Origin: Rapana venosa | Lineage: Eukaryota > Mollusca > Gastropoda > Neogastropoda > Muricidae | Direction: 5' to 3' | DNA length: 64,000 nucleotides | NCBI GenBank assembly: GCA_028751875.1 | Contig: CM054143.1 | Coordinates: forward strand, 65,399,254 to 65,463,253 | Part shown: piece by piece, positions 57,433 to 64,000 of the stretch | How positions within the stretch are numbered: position 1 is the stretch's first letter | Layout of the letters: every line of letters begins with the position of its first letter | Program-made: the position numbers and the translations under genes | Notes under the pieces: generated by a model | Database searches by the model: none | Told to the model about the DNA's origin: nothing | What the model saw: only the letters and a program-made list of their open reading frames with translations

Positions 57433-57717
57433 GCCGCACGCACGCACGCACGCAAAGATATATTATGGCAATCAGTAATAGAGCCAATACTGCATAAGTA
57501 ACATTTTATTTATTTTTTTAATTGAAAAGTCCTTGAATTTTGCACCGAAGAGTCTGTCACTATGAAACTATCCACCCAATCGATCGAAGACTTTTCTCGT
57601 TAGCTTCAGCAGTGACTCCATTCCCTGGAAAGACTGAATGAGACTATGAACCCAGGTCCTGTGACACTTATGGCCTACACACTCACGCGCGCGCGCACGC
57701 ACACGCGCGCGCGCACA
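57345..57717. repeat. CA/CG tracts (copy B)
   Basis: CA/CGCA at 57,345-57,453 and CG/CA at 57,685-57,717, with the small SINE-A fragment between. Confidence 0.9.
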
Positions 57718-57756
57718 TAAATCGCCTGTTTAATGTAACAGGCGCCAACTATGACG

Positions 57757-57930
57757 TGATATGGATAGTACAAACATACCCAGCATGCACATTCTAGCTT
57801 GGCAAGGGATGGGCTCCACAAGGTTTAACTTGCCCAAGATGCACTGCCTGACTTGTGCAGTGCCCAAGGAACTCCTGAAGGAGTTGAAGTCGGTCTGCAT
57901 CCCAGTCTGTGTGAAAGAAGTGCAGTCCAT
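57757..57930 (+). repeat. Dispersed repeat with 'aaacatacccagcatg' core (copy B)
   Basis: Counterpart of 31,800-31,960. A diverged copy lies inverted at 62,230-62,425. Confidence 0.6.
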
Positions 57931-58108
57931 TCACACAATGGTGCAGCTCAGTTGGTGATGGAAGCTTTATTTTTTATAGCAGTGAGCTAAAGATAGAAAT
58001 TATGGGGTTGGGTCATCTGCAGTAATACTTTTTGTGTTAGTATTGTGTTTATGACAGTTCTGTGCACATGCTTGTTATCACAGACTGGCCAGCAGCCCTG
58101 ATTATTCT

Positions 58109-58235
58109 GATCAGAGAAGGCGAGATGAAGTGCGTGATCAGAGAAGGAAGAGCGTGATCAAAGGCGAGATGAAGTGCGTGATCAAAGAAGGCGAGATGAA
58201 GTGCGTGATCAGAGAAGGCGAGATGAAGTGTGTTG
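58109..58235 (+). repeat. ~27-bp minisatellite, five units (copy B)
   Basis: Five units, one shortened (gatcagagaaggaagagcgt), against six in copy A. Confidence 0.9.
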
Positions 58236-59194
58236 GTATAGGGGTACAGTGCCAGTGGATGCTATTGTGATAGCATGACATAGTCACCTCTTAAACAGGC
58301 CTCTGTAGAGAACGGGAATGAGAAAGCCTTCAACACAGCTCTTGTCTGAAGCCAGTTCTTTGCACGGATTTTTACTGATAGTTTCGGGATTAAAGAGTTC
58401 ATTCGTCTTGGGTCTTTGGATTGAGGATGTTCTACAGTTCTAGGGCTCTTTTTAAAGAATAGTTTCCAGAGTCTTCAGGGTTGAGTAAAAGAGCTGACGA
58501 GGTAAAGTTTGATTAGAGAGTGGAGTCATGATTTTGCAAGTTAGTATTGTAGACACTTCGGTACAGTGAAAATAGATCCAAAGCATGATTCCTCACATCT
58601 GAACATTTCACAGGAAAGAAGCCGATAAGAGAAGCAGCTGATTGTGGAAAATTACAACTGAATGTAAAGTTTACAACATGAAGTAGAGCTGCAAAACTGC
58701 AGACCAGCAATTGCCGCCTTGCCCAGTTCTAGGGCAAGTTTATAGAAAGTAGCTGAGAGCAAAATTATCTGTATAGTACTTGCAGAAGAAAGTTGTGCCT
58801 GTCACTCCTTAGTTTCCTGCTGTTCTGATCAAATTTAACTGCTTTAGGAAATTGCTTCATGGATGTCTCCTGGACAACCTGTCAGTTGCCTTCAGATGAT
58901 CACTTGACACCAAATTAGAATGCTTCAACATTCCCTGCTTGAAAAAGTTAACTCGGAAGTTAAATCAGTAATTCAAACTAAAATGAATAGACAAAAACCC
59001 AAACTGACAAAATACAAATAGATTTAAAGCATGTACAGTTAAAAAAGGAAAAAAACTAAAAAGGGACAACAAATAAAAGAAAAATAATGATTTAAAACGA
59101 AATGAAGACTTAGATTGAGCAGGAATAAAAAAAAAAAGCCCAATAAAATTAAACCCCCAAAAAACCAAAACGGCTTTCCCCATAGGAAAAAAGA
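58236..59194. other. Unannotated part of copy B
   Basis: Same content as 32,319-33,259, with ~24 extra bases near 59,020 (agatttaaagcatgtacag). Confidence 0.5.
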
Positions 59195-59745
59195 CTAAAA
59201 ACAAACCCCTAAAACTAAACTGAAAGAAACTGAACTAAATCAAACCCTCAATAAAACTAAACCAATAAAACTAAACCAAACCCTAATAAAACTAAACCCA
59301 ATAAAACTAAACCAACCTGAATAAAACTAAACCAAGTAAAACTAAACCAAACCCTGAATAAAACTAAACCAAACCTGAAAATAAAACTAAAAACCAAGTA
59401 AACTAACCAAACCCTGAATAAAACTAAACCAATAACTAACCCTGAATAAAACCAAACCAAACCCTGAATAAAACCAAACCAAAACCCTGAATAAAACTAA
59501 ACCAATAAAACTAAACAAGTAAAACTAAACCAAACCCTGAGTAAAACTAAACCAAACCCTGAATAAAACTAAACCAATAAAACTAAACCAAGTAAAACTA
59601 AACCAAACCCTAAATAAAACTAAACCAATAAAACTAAACCAAACCCTGAATAAAACAAACCATAAACTAAACCAAGTAAAACTAAACCAAACCCTGAGTA
59701 AAACTAAGCCAAACCCGGACTAAAACTATACTGAGTAAAACTGAA
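59195..59745 (+). repeat. AAACTAAACC-type satellite (copy B)
   Basis: Cleaner array than copy A. The recurring super-unit is aaccctgaataaaactaaac followed by one or two caataaaactaaac or caagtaaaactaaac blocks. Confidence 0.92.
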
Positions 59746-60125
59746 CTAAACCAAACAAAATAAATCAATACAAAATGAAATGGGACACCAGTAAATGAAC
59801 CTAACTAAATGTCTCTGGAGTAAATAAGACTGAAATGAAACCTTAAAACTTAACTGAAATAACTACCAAACCATTAATAAAACTAAACCAAGTAACAGTA
59901 AACACCCCCCCCCCCCCAACCCCAATATAAAACAGACAAATGTTACACCAAACCATTAATAAAAGTAAAAGTAAACAAAACCCCCAACCCAAAATAAAAG
60001 ACAAATGTTACACCAAAACTTAATAAATAAACCGAGTGAAACTACACAAAGCCAAACCAACTCCAAAATAAAACCAAACCCATGTATAAAGTAATAACCC
60101 CCCCCCCCCCCCCCCCCGCCCCCCA

Positions 60126-60374
60126 TATCCCCGATAAAAAAACCCAACAAAACTAAAAAAAAACCCCTTTAACCTAACCCGTTCCCCTAAAAATTCCCTC
60201 TTAAACGCAATCTCCCCTTAAACAATAAAAAAAAGTTAGTTTGTAGCAAGAGATCAAAGAGGAGCAGTGATCCTGGTATCCTGAAAAGAACATTTACAAT
60301 GTTTGATAGAAATCTTTATTCCTTTGATAGTGAAGGTGACCATGACTTGAAATCTCGTCGGGAGGTCTGTAGCA
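60126..60374. other. Transition out of the duplicated block
   Basis: A short smeared patch (60,126-60,235), then clean unique sequence. Confidence 0.5.
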
Positions 60375-60430
60375 GTCAAGTCAAGTCAAAGTCAAAAACA
60401 CTTTAATCATCCCATGAAGGGCAATTACAA
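60375..60430 (-). repeat. Dispersed repeat with TTGAC tail (minus)
   Basis: 'agtcaagtcaagtcaaagtc' then aaaaacactttaatcatccc and 'atgaagggcaatta'. This is the inverse of 39,765-39,815. The length of the TTGAC tail differs between copies. Confidence 0.65.
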
Positions 60431-61805
60431 TACTGACAGGCAGATTGATACACATCAAAAATATCAAAGACACAAAGCTATATTTCATTGGTTTTCAAAT
60501 GACTTCAAATAAAATGTCACGAACACACACACCAACACACACACACACCACGCACGCAGTAGGTGTAGAGGTAGCGCTGAAGGGTGGCCCACATGTTGGA
60601 TAAGTGTGGGTACTGTAGTAGGAGTGAAGGTGGCTTGGGGGTTGTAGGTAGTTCTTCTCCTTAGGGTAGGACCAGTGACAGTAACTACCTCGCACTCCTT
60701 TAAGCGTTTTCCAGTCTGGGTTCATCTCTTTAATCCTTCAGTCTCCAGGAGTCCTAACATAGGGTTCAGTTGTCATGCTGATCACATAGTTCTATGGGTG
60801 CTATTCTCCCGTACTGGTGCCTTCAGCAGGGAGCTGCCCGTCACCAGGAAATTCTCCTCCACAAGATGTCACTTCCAGGAAATCCTCTTCCATCATCGTC
60901 TTACCTTGTAAGTACACGATCACAGATGTATACTACTACATTTCATCTGACTTAAAAACAATTCACAATTCAGTGTGTGTGTTTCACGTGTGCACATGGT
61001 GTGCTTGTGTCCTTGTCTTAGGCTTGCTTGATGTTTTTTAACCCCCCCCTCCCCAATCTAAATGTAAAGTTCAGAGTTCATTGTGAGAGGAGTGCTATAA
61101 CTTATATCTAGGCCTAAGGCAATGAAAACCAGACTATGAAATGTCAATGAGACTAGAATTTTTAAATGCAGTGAGTATTTTTTTGTCTGTCACCAACTTG
61201 AAAGCAGTGTTAAAGTGAGGAGTGTTTTGTAAGAAGTGCCACTGTTGCAAAAAAATTTCTTTATAGGTTTATTGTCTATTTTGTTTTCAAAGCTTCGAAT
61301 GAAAAGCATTAATTTGCTGTGGCTTTGCATTTCGCAAAGATTTATCAACTCATTGCAGAGTGTTGAGATCACTTGGATTGAAACATTTGATTTTATGACT
61401 TTGAGTCAACAGTTATGCTTACCTATATTCATTGGAATCAAGTGCTAAAGCCTTGCTTTCTCTGACCTGCCTTGTTTCTGGATTACGCATTGTCTGGTTA
61501 CCAGGTGCCACAAGATTCCGAAGTCATGAAAGCAGAGCCAGAAGAACCTCCACCCCCCTGCTTCCCTGCCTGTTGAAAGATGGCTGGCCACGCCAGGTGT
61601 CGCGGCTGTCTTGCCCAAACCATCGCCTGCAGAGCACAAATGAACACTGAGGAAGAAACAGGAGCAGAAAGAATTCCAAGAGAACATCGATGAATGAACC
61701 GACCTCAAGTCGGGACTACGGCCAGGTCTTCGGTTTTATTGCCCCCACAAGGAAGACTGGAGGGAGGACGACACAGGAGCGCACATAACTGGACAGACAT
61801 CAAGA
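60431..61805. other. Low-repeat stretch, possible 5' exons
   Basis: Largely unique sequence. A GTAAGT at 60,908-60,913 could be a donor. A pyrimidine-rich stretch ending in AG at 61,504 could be an acceptor for an exon running to 61,975. No coding domain is recognised upstream of 61,806. These sites are suggestive only. Confidence 0.3.
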
Positions 61806-61975
61806 ATGGACCGCCAGAAATGCCAGTGCTACTCGAAAAAACGGAAGACGACCAGTTTTGAAAAAAACCACCCCGACCCACGCATCTTCACGGACCAGTT
61901 ACATCAGTGGACTGCTGTCAAAAACCCAGACAGCAACAGTGAAGTCGTTGTGGCTTGCTACATATTACAGAGCAG
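61806..61975 (+). CDS. Candidate first coding exon, unrecognised protein
   Basis: The frame is open from 61,698 and has its first ATG at 61,806, with A at -3 and G at +4. It reads MDRQKCQCYSKKRKTTSFEK, then NHPDPRIFTDQLHQWTAVKN, then PDSNSEVVVACYILQS (56 complete codons). Two bases remain before a strong donor (cag|gtgag) at 61,976. The first 15 residues are Cys/Lys/Arg-rich; the rest is mixed and soluble-looking, with no membrane segment or known domain. Third positions favour G/C. If spliced to 63,913, the split codon becomes AGA (Arg) and the frame stays open to the window edge. It could equally be a non-coding exon or chance. No function is proposed. Confidence 0.35.
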
Positions 61976-61983
61976 GTGAGAAC

Positions 61984-62090
61984 CATACGGGATCAGTCTG
62001 TCAGTGTGTGTTAGCGCGCGTGATCAGTCTGTCGGTGTATGTTAGCGCGCGCGCGCGCGCGTGTGTGTGTATATGTGTGTGTGTGTGTGA
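61984..62090. repeat. Short duplication and CG/TG tract after candidate donor
   Basis: A ~35-base unit 'gatcagtctgtcagtgtg' plus 'tgttagcgcgcg' occurs twice, followed by (GC)n and (GT)n. The tract starts about ten bases beyond the candidate splice donor. Confidence 0.85.
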
Positions 62091-62229
62091 TGCATTTGTT
62101 TCCATGACTGTCGTCTCAGGCGCTGGACTGTTTGGTTTGACAGTCCATGTGTAAATCTTTTTGTCTGTCATAGACTTTCGGTTCTTATGTTTTTTGAGGG
62201 CTTGTTTGATTTGGACAATTGTTAAATGA
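62091..62229. other. Unannotated
   Basis: Unique sequence, nothing recognised. In the exon model it is intron. Confidence 0.5.
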
Positions 62230-62425
62230 TGTGTGTTGCAATCACTCTGTGGACATTGCAGACAGAGGTGACGACATGCATGGATATATGAAGTAGGAAC
62301 CAAGAGGTGCAGTTCACTTCCCAGACTGTCTTTTGGGCAAGAACAACCATGCGGAGCCCATCCCTCTGCAAGGATACAGTACATGCTGGGTATGTTTGCA
62401 TTTCCGTCATCCACCAAACACTTGA
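62230..62425 (-). repeat. Dispersed repeat with 'aaacatacccagcatg' core (minus)
   Basis: On the minus strand: 'gcaaacatacccagcatgta', then 'gagggatgggctccgcatgg', then 'ttcttgcccaaaagacagtc'. This matches 57,757-57,930 with substantial divergence. Confidence 0.6.
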
Positions 62426-62599
62426 CATAACATGGTATATAAAATTTTATTGTGCGTATTTGATCTGTGTAAATACAAATATGGCACTTGCAAGTCTCCA
62501 CTTTTTCTTGGAGATGGTAAACCCCCCCCCATCTTTAATTCATCACACACATACATGCTGAGATGGACTTGCTAGTATGGAGGTCAAAGGCTCTATCCA

Positions 62600-62875
62600 C
62601 TCTTTTATTGAAGTTCTGTGTAAACCTGTAGATCAGGCTGATAGTTCTCTTTAGAGACACATTGAAGTAGTGTGTTAATCTGAAGAGAGGATGATGATAG
62701 TTCTCTTTAGAAACGCATTGAAGTATGTGTTAATCTGAAGATGATGATGATAGTTCTCTTCAGAAATACATTGAAGTAATGTGTCAATCTGAAGATGACG
62801 ATGATAGTTCTCTTCAGAAATACATTGAAGTAATGTGTTAATCTGAAGATTAGCATGATGATAGTTCTCTTTCTA
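62600..62875 (+). repeat. ~55-bp minisatellite, four units plus partials
   Basis: Units start tgatagttctct at 62,639, 62,695, 62,748, 62,802 and 62,859 (partial), and contain 'cattgaagtaatgtgt' and 'aatctgaaga'. The half-unit before 62,639 is degenerate. Confidence 0.9.
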
Positions 62876-63267
62876 CATATAGTGCCCGGGTCTGGAGCTC
62901 TCGTTTGCATTATTTGTTGCCTCGTCTCTAAGAATTGTTTGCAAGACAACAAAAACAATATGATGTAGAGATAACCATTATGAAGAAAAGTGATGTGGAT
63001 GTAGGATTCGTCTCTGTGCACATTGCCAGACTGATTTGTCAAAGAAAGTCGGTGCATTCTTATAACATGCTGAAATTAAAGAAAATATCAGCTATTGATT
63101 TAATTTATTTCAAAGTGTTGACATTAAACATTTCAGATTTTAAAATATAAAATCAAATCATGCAGTATTAATTCTGATAAAATATAGCGAGTCCATAAAC
63201 TCTTATGAGTTATAAAAAGATATGTTGTTGAAGACTGTTAGAACTACTACAGACATTCTAGCAATGG
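62876..63267. other. Unannotated
   Basis: AT-rich unique sequence, nothing recognised. Confidence 0.5.
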
Positions 63268-63600
63268 CAGATTTCTCTGTATAAAATTCGAGCCACTCTC
63301 CCCAAATCACATGGCACCACAAGAGCAGCGCCACCCACTTTGTAAAGTTTCCCATTTACATTTGTACATTTCCTTGGAGAGTTTTTTCCCCTCAAAACAA
63401 TCAAGAGAGCTCTCCTGTTTCAGTGGGTTCTTGCTAAACGTACGTGGCACATAGGACCATCGTTTATAGTTTCACCAAAAGACTAGTACCTAGACCATCT
63501 CTTACGGTCTTGTGGATTAGGGGAATGTTTGGGTTCAAACAGGAATCGAACCCTCGACCTCTTGCTTTCTACATAGGCACATAACCTTTAAATTACAAAT
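63268..63600 (-). mobile_element. SINE-C, near full-length (minus strand)
   Basis: On the minus strand: tRNA-like head with B-box 'gagggttcgattcctg', then gactataaacg, then 'caagaacccactgaaacagg', then 'gggtggcgctgctcttgtgg', then ggggagagtggctcgaattt and 'tacagagaaatctg'. The first part resembles SINE-A and the second SINE-C, so the families may share a head. Confidence 0.7.
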
Positions 63601-63718
63601 CCAGATAAATTATTCTTAATGTTACTTATTGGTCTAGGCCAAAAGCTTCAGTGTCATTTATCAGCATAAGCGAATTGCCAAGGCCTACATTATATGCTAG
63701 GTTTTCCAATCTATGACA

Positions 63719-63842
63719 TTGTTTCAAGACAAACATCTGCAATAAACAACTGTTGTCCTCCATTAAAGTAGGGAAAATTCTTGTTTCAAGACAAACATCT
63801 GCAATAAACAACTGTTGTCCTCCATTAAAGTAGGGAAAATTC
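63719..63842 (+). repeat. Perfect 62-bp tandem duplication
   Basis: The 62-base unit starting ttgtttcaagacaaacatct and ending agtagggaaaattc occurs twice without a visible mismatch (63,719-63,780 and 63,781-63,842). It lies about 70 bases before the candidate acceptor at 63,911. Confidence 0.97.
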
Positions 63843-63912
63843 TCTTAGCCTGAGATGTGGCTTTTGCATTATTCTATTTATTTTACTGAAATGTTTGTTT
63901 ATAAATCTTCAG

Positions 63913-64000
63913 ATCTCATCACCATGGAACACTAGCGCATCACAAGAGGCATCCCGACATCGAGGACAAAGACACCCCACCCATTCCAGACACCCGTCAA
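63913..64000 (+). CDS. Candidate second coding exon (partial, runs off window)
   Basis: Begins after a T-rich stretch ending 'aaatcttcag'. In the phase dictated by the upstream exon it reads (R)SHHHGTLAHHKRHPDIED and then KDTPPIPDTRQ to the last base, with no stop. The segment is His- and Pro-rich and hydrophilic, and no domain is recognised. One other frame is also open across these 88 bases, so openness alone is weak support. The compatible phase and plausible acceptor are the main evidence. Intron length would be 1,937 bases. Confidence 0.3.
   Translation, partial: MSSPWNTSASQEASRHRGQRHPTHSRHPS

Larger units (their letters stand above)
53796..60125 (+). repeat. Duplicated block, copy B (start of contig 3)
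   Basis: Clean version of 27,905-34,272. Homology begins within about ten bases of the gap edge and continues to the C-run at about 60,098-60,123. After that, contig 3 continues while contig 1 ends. Sub-features correspond one to one with copy A. Because the overlap is contig end to contig start, I infer one locus assembled twice rather than a genomic tandem duplication. Confidence 0.95.

Noticed and set aside
59195..59745. Telomere array
   Set aside because: aaccct occurs only in linkers of a longer unit; there is no contiguous hexamer run.
60675..60911. 78-aa frame as an upstream coding exon
   Set aside because: No domain, no phase link to 61,806 and no good acceptor. At most an untranslated exon.

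Overview
This window looks like non-coding, repeat-dominated genomic DNA from an animal, most likely a mollusc and perhaps a marine gastropod. The basis is long CA/GA/CTG microsatellites, several tRNA-derived SINE families, two types of non-LTR retrotransposon (LINE), minisatellites, and no compact open reading frames or bacterial-style operons. The gastropod assignment rests on general resemblance of the repeats and is an inference. No conserved host protein-coding gene can be identified with confidence. The best candidate is a pair of phase-compatible exons at the right edge (61,806-61,975 and 63,913-64,000, plus strand) encoding a protein I do not recognise.

Two runs of exactly 500 N (34,301-34,800 and 53,296-53,795) split the window into three contigs: 1-34,300, 34,801-53,295 and 53,796-64,000. 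The last ~6.4 kb of contig 1 (27,905-34,272) is the same sequence, in the same order and orientation, as the first ~6.3 kb of contig 3 (53,796-60,125). That end-to-start overlap suggests contigs 1 and 3 are two haplotype versions of one locus that should have been joined, and that the middle contig is misplaced or an alternative sequence. The offset between copies is about 25.9 kb.

Region by region: 0-14 kb is good-quality sequence with SINEs, an inverted repeat, CTG/CTA triplet arrays, CA/CG tracts, a truncated CR1/L2-like LINE on the minus strand (10.2-11.5 kb) and a 1-kb polypurine tract (12.7-13.7 kb). From 14.45 to 28.36 kb the sequence has a smeared, homopolymer-rich texture. Where it overlaps contig 3 it is visibly a corrupted version of normal sequence. 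Two broken copies of a second, APE-endonuclease LINE family remain recognisable there (16.6-19.6 kb minus, 23.9-26.9 kb plus). 28.36-34.3 kb is copy A of the overlap. Contig 2 (34.8-53.3 kb) holds SINEs, a noisy ~42-bp minisatellite (42.7-44.2 kb), another decayed CR1/L2-like LINE (46.0-49.0 kb) and CT-rich tracts. Contig 3 holds copy B and then the least repetitive stretch (60.4-64 kb), with the candidate exons.

For reference I name four SINE-like families. SINE-A has a tRNA head and a core with 'gtaggccattgtgtgccgg'. SINE-B has a tRNA head and a core with 'gtgcaggcctgccagt' and 'aaatctcaccattggtgaa'. SINE-C has a tail with 'gtggcgctgctcttgtggcg' and 'ctctccctggggagag'. SINE-D has a core with 'cccagttcacccagctgtaa' and 'gagatgggcgccgccc'. 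SINE-C, part of SINE-B and the CR1/L2-like LINE are associated with the same 3' end ('gctatataaattccat' plus an ATT-rich tail), consistent with SINE mobilisation by that LINE. All family assignments were made by eye within this window.
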